From DASUAL01 sp035763805 (GTDB lineage: Bacteria; Gemmatimonadota; Gemmatimonadetes; Gemmatimonadales; GWC2-71-9), in NCBI GenBank assembly GCA_035763805.1, contig DASUAL010000083.1, positions 12,508-76,507 of the forward strand: a stretch of DNA of 64,000 nucleotides. Direction: 5' to 3'. Each line of letters opens with the position of its first letter. Position 1 is the stretch's first letter. Shown piece by piece: positions 17,113 to 25,678 of this stretch. Position numbers and translations under genes: made by a program. Below the pieces are notes generated by a model. That model ran no database searches. It saw only the letters and a list, made by a program, of their open reading frames with translations, and was not told the origin of the DNA.

Positions 17113-19161
17113 TTACCGAATGAGCCAGGGAGCGAGAACCAGACTGACCACGGACATCAACTTGATCAGAATGTTCATCGAGGGCCCCGCGGTATCCTTG
17201 AACGGATCTCCGACCGTGTCGCCCACCACGGCGGCCTTGTGGGACTCCGAACCCTTCCCCCCGTGCGCGCCGCCCTCGATGTGCTTCTTCGCGTTGTCCC
17301 ATGCGCCGCCCGCGTTCGCCATGAACAGCGCGAGCAGGACGCCCGTGAGCGTGGCGCCCGCGAGCAGGCCGCCCAGCGCGTGGATACCGAGGCCCTTGCC
17401 GACCACGACGGGCGCGAGGACCGCGGTGACGCCGGGGACGATCATCTCCCGCAACGCGGCGCGGGTGGAGATGTCCACGCAGCGCGCCGAGTCGGGGCGC
17501 GCCGTTCCCTCCATCAACCCCGCGATCTCGCGGAACTGGCGGCGGACCTCCTGGACCATACCCTGGGCTGCGCGACCGACAGCGGTCAGTGTGACCGCGG
17601 CGATAAAAAACGGGATGCAGCCGCCGAGGAAGAAGCCGATCACGACCATCGGGTTCACGAGGTCGAGCCCGCCGGCGGGGAGCCGCACGGCGGTGGCGTA
17701 CGCGCTGAACAGGCCGAGGGCGGTGAGCGCCGCCGACCCGATAGCGAAGCCCTTGCCCATCGCGGCCGTGGTGTTGCCCAGGGCGTCGAGACCGTCCGTG
17801 ATCCGGCGGACCTCGGGCCCGAGCCCGCTCATCTGGGCAATGCCGCCGGCGTTGTCGGCGATCGGGCCGTAGGCGTCCACCGACATGGTGATGCCGACGG
17901 TCGCGAGCATCCCGACGGCGGAGATCGCGATGCCGTACAGCCCGGCGGACTGGAACGCCACGTAGATCGCGGCACAGATCATCAGGACCGACGGGACGGC
18001 GCTGCGCAGGCCGACGGCGAGCCCGGCGATGAGATTGGTCGCGGGACCGGTGCGGGAGGCGTCGGCGATGTCGCGGATCGGCGCGGCCGACGTGTAATAC
18101 TCCGTGAGCAGCCCGATAACGATCCCGGCGAGCGTGCCCGAGACGACGGCGTAGAACGAGCCCAGCGCGGGGAGCGGGGAGCGGTCCCCTCCGACCACGC
18201 CGGGATCGACGGAGCGGCTGATCAGGTAGGCCCCGAGTAGGAACAAGCCGGCTGCGATGAACGTGCTCCAGCGCAGTGCGCTCTGCGGCGAGCCGCGCTC
18301 GAGCACCCGCAGCGACGCGATCCCGACGAGGCTCGCCGCGAGGCCGGCGAGGGTGTACAGCACGGGAAGCGCGACGGCGTTGAAGCGATTTCCCACGAGC
18401 TCGCTCGTGGCGCCGATGGCGATGGTGGCGATGGTCGCACCGACGTAGGACTCGAAGATATCCGCGCCCATTCCCGCGACGTCGCCGACGTTGTCCCCCA
18501 CGTTGTCCGCGATGGTCGCGGGGTTGCGAGGGTCGTCCTCGGGGATCCCGGCCTCGACCTTGCCGACCAAGTCCGCGCCCACGTCCGCGGCCTTGGTGTA
18601 GATGCCGCCGCCCACGCGCGCGAACAGGGCGATGGACGACGCGCCCATGGCGAACCCCGAGATGATCTCGCTGAACGTGCGCCAGGTCGCCGCATCGCTC
18701 GCGATGCCGAGCCAGGCGCGCAACACCGCGCCGACGCCCAGGAGGCCCAGGCTCGCCACCGCGAGGCCCATCACGGCGCCGCCGTTGAACGCGACGCGCA
18801 ACGCCCGGGCCTGGCCGCTCGCTCGCGCGGCCTCCGCCGTCCGCACATTCGCGCGCGTGGCGGCGCTCATTCCGAAGAACCCGGCGAGGATCGACGACAC
18901 GGCGCCGCCTACGAAGGCCACGGCGGTGCGCCAGCCGATCGTCCAAGCGAGTAGGGCGGCCACGGCCACGATGAACGGGATGAGGACGCTGTATTCGCGT
19001 CGCAGAAAGGCCATGGCCCCCGTGCGGATCAGCTCGGCGAGGTCGCGCATCGCCGGCGAGCCGTCCGCCTGGCGCCGGACGCTCGCGTACAGCAGCCAGG
19101 CGACGACGAGCCCGACGAGGCCGCCCAGAATCGGGAGGTAGCGGAACAGACTCGCGGTCAT
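17113..19161 (-). CDS. hppA: Membrane-bound ion-pumping pyrophosphatase
   Basis: 682 residues with about 16 membrane helices. It couples PPi hydrolysis to H+ or Na+ export. The substrate motifs DVGADLVGKVEAGIPEDDPR, DNVGDNVGDVAGMGADIFES and the C-terminal GDTVGDPFKDTAGPS are intact. The segment GNTTAAMGKGFAIGSAAL has Ala where K+-independent enzymes have Lys, which places it in the K+-stimulated group. The pumped ion cannot be decided by eye. Its start overlaps the pth stop (ATGA). Confidence 0.97.
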   Translation of the reverse strand: MTASLFRYLPILGGLVGLVVAWLLYASVRRQADGSPAMRDLAELIRTGAMAFLRREYSVLIPFIVAVAALLAWTIGWRTAVAFVGGAVSSILAGFFGMSAATRANVRTAEAARASGQARALRVAFNGGAVMGLAVASLGLLGVGAVLRAWLGIASDAATWRTFSEIISGFAMGASSIALFARVGGGIYTKAADVGADLVGKVEAGIPEDDPRNPATIADNVGDNVGDVAGMGADIFESYVGATIATIAIGATSELVGNRFNAVALPVLYTLAGLAASLVGIASLRVLERGSPQSALRWSTFIAAGLFLLGAYLISRSVDPGVVGGDRSPLPALGSFYAVVSGTLAGIVIGLLTEYYTSAAPIRDIADASRTGPATNLIAGLAVGLRSAVPSVLMICAAIYVAFQSAGLYGIAISAVGMLATVGITMSVDAYGPIADNAGGIAQMSGLGPEVRRITDGLDALGNTTAAMGKGFAIGSAALTALGLFSAYATAVRLPAGGLDLVNPMVVIGFFLGGCIPFFIAAVTLTAVGRAAQGMVQEVRRQFREIAGLMEGTARPDSARCVDISTRAALREMIVPGVTAVLAPVVVGKGLGIHALGGLLAGATLTGVLLALFMANAGGAWDNAKKHIEGGAHGGKGSESHKAAVVGDTVGDPFKDTAGPSMNILIKLMSVVSLVLAPWLIR

Positions 19162-19700
19162 CGAATTCCCTCACGTACCCACTGGTCCACGGCGTCGATC
19201 AACTGCGGCATCAGCGCCTCGACTTGGGCCACCTGTTCGGGAGTGAACGGCGCGAGCACGTACTCCGCCCAGTCGCCCGCGTCCTCGGGGAGCGGGCCCA
19301 CGCCGATCCGCAACCGCGGGTATTCGCGCGACTGCAGGGCGCCCTCGATGCTCTTGAGGCCGTTATGGCCGCCCGCCGAGCCCCCGGCCCGCAGCCGGAA
19401 CGTGCCACAGGGGAGCTGGAAGTCGTCCACGAGCACCAGGAGATCGGTGGCAGGGTTGAAGGAAGCGTCGGCGCGCAGCGAGGCGAGCGCGGCGCCGCTC
19501 CGGTTCATGAAGGTCGTGGGCTTGAGCACGCGAACCGGGACGCCGTTCACCACGCCTTCGCTGACGCGCGCGCGCTCGCCGCGCCGGAAGGGGGGAAGCC
19601 CCCAGCGCGCGACGAGCGCGTCCGCCAACCAGTAGCCGACATTGTGGCGCGTCGCCGCGTACTCGGGACCGGGATTCCCGAGGCCGACCACGGCGCGCAA
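19158..19700 (-). CDS. pth: Peptidyl-tRNA hydrolase
   Basis: 180 residues. It releases peptidyl-tRNAs that drop off ribosomes. The motifs GLGNPGPEYAATRHNVGYW (catalytic His), KPTTFMNRSG and GGSAGGHNGLKSI are conserved. The usual HDDLDLP segment reads VDDFQLP, keeping the catalytic Asp. It follows rplY after 3 nt, a common pairing. Confidence 0.97.
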   Translation of the reverse strand: MRAVVGLGNPGPEYAATRHNVGYWLADALVARWGLPPFRRGERARVSEGVVNGVPVRVLKPTTFMNRSGAALASLRADASFNPATDLLVLVDDFQLPCGTFRLRAGGSAGGHNGLKSIEGALQSREYPRLRIGVGPLPEDAGDWAEYVLAPFTPEQVAQVEALMPQLIDAVDQWVREGIR

Positions 19701-19703
19701 GCG

Positions 19704-20474
19704 TCAGCTCTCTTTGCCGCCCTTGGGCTTCTCGGCCTTCTCGCCCTTCTCGCTCTTCGCCGGTGCGCCGGAGGGGGGGGCGCCCTTGGCCTCCGGCTTG
19801 GCGCCGCCCTCGGCGGCCGCCTCCCCCTCCTCCTCCTCGCCCTCGCGCACCTTGCGGATGAGCTCGGGCTCGGCGACCTCGGCGGCGGCCTCGGGCGTCG
19901 GCGCCGCCACTTCCTCGGCCCGCGGCGGGACGACCGTCGCGATCGTCAGCTCGGGCGCCGTGAGGATCGTGGCGTTGGGAATGAGGAGGTTATGCACGTG
20001 CAGCGAGTCGCCGATCTGCAGCGCCGTCACGTCCAGCTCGACGCGGTCCGGAATGTTCTCCGGCAGCACCTCGATCTCGACCTCGCGCGTCACCTGATCG
20101 AGCACGCCCCCGGCGTTGCGCACCCCATCGGGGCTGCCGACGAGGTGAACGGGCACCTTCAGCGTGACCTTCTCCTCCGCATGGATCTCGTAGAAGTCCA
20201 CGTGGATGATGTCGGGCCGGACCGGATGGCGCTGGATCTCGCGGATCAGCGTCCTCGTTTGCTTCCCGTCCACGGTGAGCTCGATGATGGTGCTCGCGGG
20301 TTCGATGCCCTGGAGCGCTTTCTCGAGGGCCTTGGCCTCGACTTCGAGCGGCTGGCTGTCGCGCCCGTGCCCGTAAATCACCCCGGGGACCTTGCCCTTG
20401 AAGCGCGCCCGCCGCGCGGCCCCCTTGCCGGTCGCCTGCCGCGGGGTCGCCGCCAGGGATACGATTTGTGCCAT
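19704..20474 (-). CDS. rplY: 50S ribosomal protein L25, long (Ctc/TL5) form
   Basis: 256 residues. The N-terminal 5S-rRNA-binding domain (ATGKGAARRARFKGKVPGVI, IREIQRHPVRPDIIHVDFYE) is followed by the beta-rich Ctc domain (VPVHLVGSPDGVRNAGG, IEVLPENIPDRVELDVTAL). A Glu/Ala/Lys-rich tail of about 60 residues (GEEEEGEAAAEGG to KPKGGKES) is low-complexity and probably disordered. It lies between prs and pth. Confidence 0.95.
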   Translation of the reverse strand: MAQIVSLAATPRQATGKGAARRARFKGKVPGVIYGHGRDSQPLEVEAKALEKALQGIEPASTIIELTVDGKQTRTLIREIQRHPVRPDIIHVDFYEIHAEEKVTLKVPVHLVGSPDGVRNAGGVLDQVTREVEIEVLPENIPDRVELDVTALQIGDSLHVHNLLIPNATILTAPELTIATVVPPRAEEVAAPTPEAAAEVAEPELIRKVREGEEEEGEAAAEGGAKPEAKGAPPSGAPAKSEKGEKAEKPKGGKES

Positions 20475-20481
20475 AAAGTCA

Positions 20482-20509
20482 GTTACACGTTATAGGTTGC
20501 ACGTTGCCC
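20482..20509. repeat. Heptamer tract (GTTRCAC-type, 4 copies) between prs and rplY
   Basis: Four contiguous 7-mers fill the 42-nt gap: GTTACAC, GTTATAG, GTTGCAC, GTTGCCC. The period is exact and the word is conserved at GTT plus a weaker 3' half. It occupies the 5' untranslated region of rplY. Confidence 0.65.
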
Positions 20510-20516
20510 GGTGCGC

Positions 20517-21470
20517 TCAATCGAACAGCGAACTCACCGACTGGTTGGAGTGCTCGTACCCGATGGCTTTCGCCATCAGCCCCGCGATCGACAGCACCTT
20601 GAGCTTCTCGAAGTACCGGTCTTCGGGAATCCGAATCGTATTCGTCACCGCGACCTCGTCGATCGGCGAGGCGCGCAGCCGTTCCACCGCCGGACCAGAC
20701 AGCAGCGCGTGCGAGGCGAACGCGTAGATCTGGCGCGCGCCGAGACGCTTCAGCGCCGCCGCCGCCTCGGTCATGGTCCCCGCCGTGTCGATCATATCGT
20801 CGGGGATGAGGCAGTCCTTGTCGTCCACCTCGCCCACCACGTTCACGACCTCGGCCACGTTCGCCGAGGGGCGGCGCTTGTCGATGATCGCCAGCGACGC
20901 GTTCAGCCGCTTCGCGTATCCGCGCGCCATCTTCGCCGAGCCGACGTCCGGCGCCACCACGACCGGATCGTACAGGTTCTTCTGGCGGTAGTGACTCACG
21001 AACACCGGCGCCGCGTACAGGTGGTCCACCGGGATGTCGAAAAACCCCTGCAGCTGGTGGGAATGGAAGTCTATCCCCAGCACCCGGTCCGCCCCTGCGT
21101 GCGTGATCAGGTTCGCCATCAGCTTCGCACTGATCGCGACGCGAGGCTGATCCTTGCGGTCCTGGCGCGCGTAGCCGAAGTACGGCAACACCGCCGTGAC
21201 CCGGGCCGCGCTCGCCCGCCGCGCCGCGTCCATCAGCAGCAACAGCTCCAGGTAGTTCTCGGCCGGCGGGTTGGTCGGCTGGATGATGAACACATCCCGG
21301 CCGCGCACGTTTTCGTCGATCTTGACGAAAATCTCCCCGTCGGCGAAGCGGCGGATCGTCACGGCGCACAGGGGCTGGCCCAGGTGTTGAGCCATCTCTT
21401 CCGCGAGTGGCCGGTTGGCCGTCCCCGCGAGGAGCAACAGCTGGCTCCGCGACAGCGTGAGGTCCGCCAT
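20517..21470 (-). CDS. prs: Ribose-phosphate pyrophosphokinase
   Basis: 317 residues. It makes PRPP from ribose-5-phosphate and ATP for nucleotide, His and Trp synthesis. Seen: RFADGEIFVKIDENVRGRDV, the flexible loop FGYARQDRKDQPR, the cation site GIDFHSHQLQGFFDIPVDHL, and the PRPP loop DDMIDTAGTMTEAAAAL. HSHQLQ replaces the usual HAxQIQ but keeps the metal His. It is followed by rplY and pth. Confidence 0.97.
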   Translation of the reverse strand: MADLTLSRSQLLLLAGTANRPLAEEMAQHLGQPLCAVTIRRFADGEIFVKIDENVRGRDVFIIQPTNPPAENYLELLLLMDAARRASAARVTAVLPYFGYARQDRKDQPRVAISAKLMANLITHAGADRVLGIDFHSHQLQGFFDIPVDHLYAAPVFVSHYRQKNLYDPVVVAPDVGSAKMARGYAKRLNASLAIIDKRRPSANVAEVVNVVGEVDDKDCLIPDDMIDTAGTMTEAAAALKRLGARQIYAFASHALLSGPAVERLRASPIDEVAVTNTIRIPEDRYFEKLKVLSIAGLMAKAIGYEHSNQSVSSLFD

Positions 21471-21533
21471 GTGAGCCCCGCAAGATAGACGCCAAAATCC
21501 TCGAAGCCAAGGGCTTGGGTGAGCCCCCGTACG

Positions 21534-22466
21534 CTACGGCGCGGCGGGTAGGAGCGCGCGGCTCGCGGGCGTGAGTCCGTCCACGTCCCACGAGTTCATG
21601 CGGTACACGGTGCCTGGGTCGCCGCCCGCGGCGGTGCCGCCGGTGCGCCGCGCCCAGAACCCGCCGGGGATGGAGTCGAAGACGAGGGCGAGGAGCGTCC
21701 CCCCGTGCGCGCTCCGCAAGGTGAGGCGGCGCGCGGGCCGCCGCCCGCGCACCGAGTCCGCCTGGGCGCGTGTGGCGAAGCCCGCGGAGACGATCGTGCG
21801 GTATCTCTCGAGCGCCCTGGGCACGGCGCCGGAGTCCGTCGCGACGCCGTTCAGCGTCCAGGTCTGCCCCGCGCGCTTCAGCGTGTAGCGGTCCGGGCCG
21901 CGCTCGACGGCGACGACCGCGATGCTGTCGGGCTCCACCGCCGCGATGCGCTTGTCGCGCCACTCGTCCGGCGTGCGGCTCACGAGCTGCGCCAGCCGGC
22001 CGCGCCACAGGTACGCCCGACTGTCGCTGGGGCGCCGGACGTATGCGCTCGAATACTCCGAGCCGCGCGCGCCGACGATGAGGTCGAGGAGCGGCCTGCC
22101 GCCGCCCCTGATCCGGAGCCAGCGGCCGGTTGCGCTGTCCACCTCGAGGCGGCGGAACGAGGAGGAGTCTTGGGCGACGAGCTCGGGTTGCACGGTGTCC
22201 TTGAGCGCCTGCACCAGCTCGTTCACGGCGTCGGGCCCCGCCCGGTAGCCGTTGACGACCCACACCGAGGACGATTGCTTGGCGAGCACGACGGAGTCCG
22301 TCCCGGTGGTGACGGCGATCGTGTCCACGTCCCCCAGCGCAAGCGCCGGAAGGGTGAGAGTATCCGGGGCCGCATGCGAGCCGCGGGAGAACAGCTCGCT
22401 CGCGCCCCAAGCGAGCAGCAGCCCCGCAAAGGCGAGCGCGATGATCTTCAGATGGCGCGCGCTCAT
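21534..22466 (-). CDS. DUF4340 protein, partner of a Gld-type ABC transporter
   Basis: 310 residues. An N-terminal membrane helix (HLKIIALAFAGLLLAWGASE) precedes an extracytoplasmic beta-rich region with VVNGYRAGPDAVNELVQALK, LIVGARGSEYSSAYVRRPSD and WRDKRIAAVEPDSIAVVAVE, typical of DUF4340. It overlaps the GldFG gene by 4 nt. The set ATPase, GldFG and DUF4340 recurs in many phyla. The molecular role is not established. Confidence 0.85.
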   Translation of the reverse strand: MSARHLKIIALAFAGLLLAWGASELFSRGSHAAPDTLTLPALALGDVDTIAVTTGTDSVVLAKQSSSVWVVNGYRAGPDAVNELVQALKDTVQPELVAQDSSSFRRLEVDSATGRWLRIRGGGRPLLDLIVGARGSEYSSAYVRRPSDSRAYLWRGRLAQLVSRTPDEWRDKRIAAVEPDSIAVVAVERGPDRYTLKRAGQTWTLNGVATDSGAVPRALERYRTIVSAGFATRAQADSVRGRRPARRLTLRSAHGGTLLALVFDSIPGGFWARRTGGTAAGGDPGTVYRMNSWDVDGLTPASRALLPAAP

Positions 22467-24706
22467 GCTGTCTCCGGGTGGGGGGCGGCGAGCGGCCGGT
22501 ATGCCTGCTGCGTGATCCGGCGGCGCCGCCAGAGCCTGAGGCTCCCCGCCACGATCACGAGCACCGGCACGCCGATGATGTTGCCGTACTTCACGACGTC
22601 GTGCTTCGTGGCGCTCGTGAACACGAGGCGAGGCGGCGAGCGATTCTTGGACCGGATCGTCACCAGCGCTTCGTCCTGTGCGAGCCAGTCAATGGCGTTC
22701 GCCACGAACACGATGTTCTCCGGCGAGTTCCGGGCGTAGCGGTCGCTTGCGAAGTCGGAGCTGCCCACGATCACGAGCCGGCCGCGCACCACGCTCGCGC
22801 TGTCGTGGGCGAGGGGATTGACCATGACTGCCAGGAGCCGCGTCTGGAGGCTGTCGCGGCGGAATTCCCGCGAGGGATCGAGGAGGGCCGTGGTCTCCTG
22901 CACGCCGCCCGCGCGACTCGTGACGAAGAGCGGCGTGACCGACCCCTGCAGCGCCTTGGTCGTGTCGACGCTCGAGGCCCACGGGAGGAGCACCCCGTCG
23001 AGCTCGGCGTTCACGGGGGAAGCCTTGGTGCTGAGCCCCCGCAACCACAAAGGATAGGACAGGAGCACCTGGCCGTACTGCGACGGGAATGCCACGCGCT
23101 CGTTCGAGGCGAGGTCGTAAACCATGTCGGAAGCGAGCGACACGCCGTACGGCGTGAGCAGATCGTTCCAGCCCACGAGTCGCGAGAACGCGAAGGGTCC
23201 CTGCGTCGAGAGCTCCATGCCGGAGGACATCAGGAGCAGGCTGCCGTCACGATCGAGGAACGTCTTCAGGGTGCTGAGCTGCCGGCTCGGAAGCGAATCC
23301 GGCGTGCCCGCGAAAACCAGCACCTTGACGTCGGGTGCGATGCTCGTGTCGGTGAACGCGACCGAGCGCACGTCGTAAGTGCGCTGCAGCTGTTCCCGCA
23401 GCGCGTCGAACGACCTCCGCGCTCGCGCCGCGGCCTGGTTGCTGATCTCACCGAACCCGATGACGGGCTTCTCGGGGCGCGCGAGCGACCGGATGTCCGA
23501 GGTGAGCCGGTACTCGAGGTCGTCCGTCTGCCGCACGAACGGAATCGTCTTCACGGCGTCGGCGTAACGCACCGCGATGCCGAGGTAGCCCTCCTTCACC
23601 TGCAGCTCGGCGCGTCCCACCACGTTGAACTGGACGGGCGGGATGCCCAGGGTACGGGCCTCGCGCAGCGCCGCGCTGTCAGCAGATGGGTCTTGTACCA
23701 CGAGCTTCACCTTGCCGCCGCCCGCGCTACGGTAGTCGCGGAGCAGGTCGTCCACGTCGCGCTTCAGGAACGAGACCTCGGGCGGCAGCGCGACGGAGGC
23801 GAACAGCTTGATGGTGACGATGTCCGGGAGACTCTTGAGGATCTGCTTCGTGGCGCGCGACAGGGTGAACGTCCTTGCCGGCGTGAGATCGAGTCGGCCC
23901 GCGATGTGCCGCCCGAACAGGTTCACGACGATCATCGCCGCCACGAGCAGTACGGTTCCGAGCCGTAGCCGCTGCAGGGGCGCCCCGCGCGCCGTGAGCT
24001 TGCGGCGCATCAGGGCGAAGTAGGCGAGGAGCAGGAACAGCGCGGCGAGTGTTGCGAAGTAGACGGCGTCGCGCAGGTCGATCACTCCACGCTCGATTCC
24101 CGTGAAGTGCGAGAGCACGCCCAGCGACGCGGCGATGGCGCCGAGACGGGGCGGGAGTCCCACGATCAGGGGATCGAGCCCGACGAGGACGAGCACGAAC
24201 ATCGTCCCGACGGCCAGAATGAACGCGGTGATTTGATTGCCGGTGACGCTCGAGGCCCAGACGCCCACGCCGGCGAGCCCCCCGATGAGCAGCGCCGCGC
24301 CGATGTACTGCGCCACCAGAACCCCGACTTCGAGGTCCGCCCCGAGGGCGAGCCCGAAAGGCAGCGTGAGCGTGATGGCGAGCGCCATCAGGAGGAAGAG
24401 GAGTTGCCCGGCGTACTTGCCGCCCAGCAGCTCGAGCTCGGTGACCGGCTGCGCCAGCACGACCTCGAGCGTACCGCTGCGGGTATCCTCGGCGAGCGCC
24501 CGCATGGTGACCGCGGGGACGAGGAACAAGAGGAGCCACGGCAGGAAGTCGAGCATCGGCCGGAGCGACGCGACGCCGTACAGCTCTACCTGCCGGAAGA
24601 ACAGAAAGCCGTTCACGGCCGTGAAGACGACCAGCAGGATATAAGCCGTCGGCTGGTCGAACAGCGCCTTCAGCTCGCGCCGCGCGATCGTGAGGACCGC
24701 GTTCAT
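22463..24706 (-). CDS. ABC transporter permease, fused GldF-GldG type
   Basis: 747 residues. Residues 1-245 form an ABC-2 permease with six helices (RELKALFDQPTAYILLVVFT, NQITAFILAVGTMFVLVLVG). Residues 260-720 are a GldG/IFT52-like periplasmic region (TFTLSRATKQILKSLPDIVT, FVRQTDDLEYRLTSDIRSLA, LVIVGSSDFASD), ending in a last helix (IIGVPVLVIVAGSLRLW). In Bacteroidetes the two parts are separate gliding genes; outside that group the fusion is widespread and unrelated to known gliding. The ATG at 24706 overlaps the ATPase stop. Confidence 0.87.
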   Translation of the reverse strand: MNAVLTIARRELKALFDQPTAYILLVVFTAVNGFLFFRQVELYGVASLRPMLDFLPWLLLFLVPAVTMRALAEDTRSGTLEVVLAQPVTELELLGGKYAGQLLFLLMALAITLTLPFGLALGADLEVGVLVAQYIGAALLIGGLAGVGVWASSVTGNQITAFILAVGTMFVLVLVGLDPLIVGLPPRLGAIAASLGVLSHFTGIERGVIDLRDAVYFATLAALFLLLAYFALMRRKLTARGAPLQRLRLGTVLLVAAMIVVNLFGRHIAGRLDLTPARTFTLSRATKQILKSLPDIVTIKLFASVALPPEVSFLKRDVDDLLRDYRSAGGGKVKLVVQDPSADSAALREARTLGIPPVQFNVVGRAELQVKEGYLGIAVRYADAVKTIPFVRQTDDLEYRLTSDIRSLARPEKPVIGFGEISNQAAARARRSFDALREQLQRTYDVRSVAFTDTSIAPDVKVLVFAGTPDSLPSRQLSTLKTFLDRDGSLLLMSSGMELSTQGPFAFSRLVGWNDLLTPYGVSLASDMVYDLASNERVAFPSQYGQVLLSYPLWLRGLSTKASPVNAELDGVLLPWASSVDTTKALQGSVTPLFVTSRAGGVQETTALLDPSREFRRDSLQTRLLAVMVNPLAHDSASVVRGRLVIVGSSDFASDRYARNSPENIVFVANAIDWLAQDEALVTIRSKNRSPPRLVFTSATKHDVVKYGNIIGVPVLVIVAGSLRLWRRRRITQQAYRPLAAPHPETA

Positions 24707-25641
24707 GCATCGCCTCGGGTGAGCTGATGGAACAAGTCTTCCAGGCTCGCCTGCTCCTGATGCAGCTCGTACAAGGTCCAGCCGCGCGACTTCGCAAGCG
24801 CGAAGATCTCCGGCCGCAGGTCGCGGCTGCCGTCGGCGGTGAGCGTGACCGCGACGCGGCCGTCGCGCGCGGCGCGCGCCGGCAGGACGTCCCGGACGCC
24901 GGTTAGTCCACCGAGCGCATCGGCGACGCCGTCGCCCTCCGCCTCCACCGCAATCTCGACCGCGCCCTCCGCCTGCTGGATCAGCCGGTCCACCGCGCCG
25001 TCGGCGACGATCTTGCCGCGGCTGATGACGAGCAGCCGCGAGCAAGTGTGCTGCACCTCGGAGAGGACGTGGGTGGAAAGGATCACCGTGCGGTCCTTGC
25101 CGAGCTCGCCGATCAGCCGGCGGATCTCCACCCGCTGGTTCGGGTCGAGGCCCTCGGTCGGCTCGTCGAGCACCAGCAGATCGGGGTGGTGCAGGATCGC
25201 CTGCGCCAGCCCGACGCGCTGGCGGTACCCCTTCGACAGTTCGCCGATCGGCCGGTAGTACACGCTCGCGATGCCGGTGGACGCCACGGCCGCGTCGATC
25301 GCGCGCCGACGCGTCAGGTCGGCGAGCTCCCGCAGGTCGGCGATGAACGCCAGGTAGTCCGCGACCAGCATGTCGCCGTACAAGGGATTGTTCTCAGCGA
25401 GGTAGCCGATCCGGCGCTTCGCCTCGCGGCCCGCTTCAGCCAGCGGCGTGCCGTCGAGTTTGATCTCGCCGCTGTCGGGCTCGTAGAACTGCGTGATCAG
25501 GCGCATGGTCGTGGTCTTGCCGGCGCCGTTCGGCCCCAGGAAGCCGACGACCTGCCCGCGGTCGACCCCGAAGGAGACGTGGTCGACCGCGGTCACGCCG
25601 GCGAATCGCTTGGAGACACCCTCTACGGAAAGAAAGGACAT
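24703..25641 (-). CDS. ABC transporter ATP-binding protein (GldA-like)
   Basis: 312 residues from an ATG at 25641; a GTG at 25650 is an alternative, and neither has a clear ribosome site. Walker A GPNGAGKTTTMRL, signature LSKGYRQRVGLAQAI, Walker B LLVLDEPTEGLDPNQ and the H-loop STHVLSE are present. A C-terminal domain of about 90 residues (GAVEIAVEAEGDGVADALGG) resembles the DUF4162-like tail of ABC-2 ATPases. It is the first gene of the transporter trio. Confidence 0.93.
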   Translation of the reverse strand: MSFLSVEGVSKRFAGVTAVDHVSFGVDRGQVVGFLGPNGAGKTTTMRLITQFYEPDSGEIKLDGTPLAEAGREAKRRIGYLAENNPLYGDMLVADYLAFIADLRELADLTRRRAIDAAVASTGIASVYYRPIGELSKGYRQRVGLAQAILHHPDLLVLDEPTEGLDPNQRVEIRRLIGELGKDRTVILSTHVLSEVQHTCSRLLVISRGKIVADGAVDRLIQQAEGAVEIAVEAEGDGVADALGGLTGVRDVLPARAARDGRVAVTLTADGSRDLRPEIFALAKSRGWTLYELHQEQASLEDLFHQLTRGDA

Positions 25642-25678
25642 CGGCGACACGTGGAATTTATTGGCCGAAACATCCTAA

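Noticed and set aside
16417..18240. A 607-codon plus-strand frame across ychF and hppA
   Set aside because: It runs antisense through two well-conserved genes and has no recognisable protein feature.
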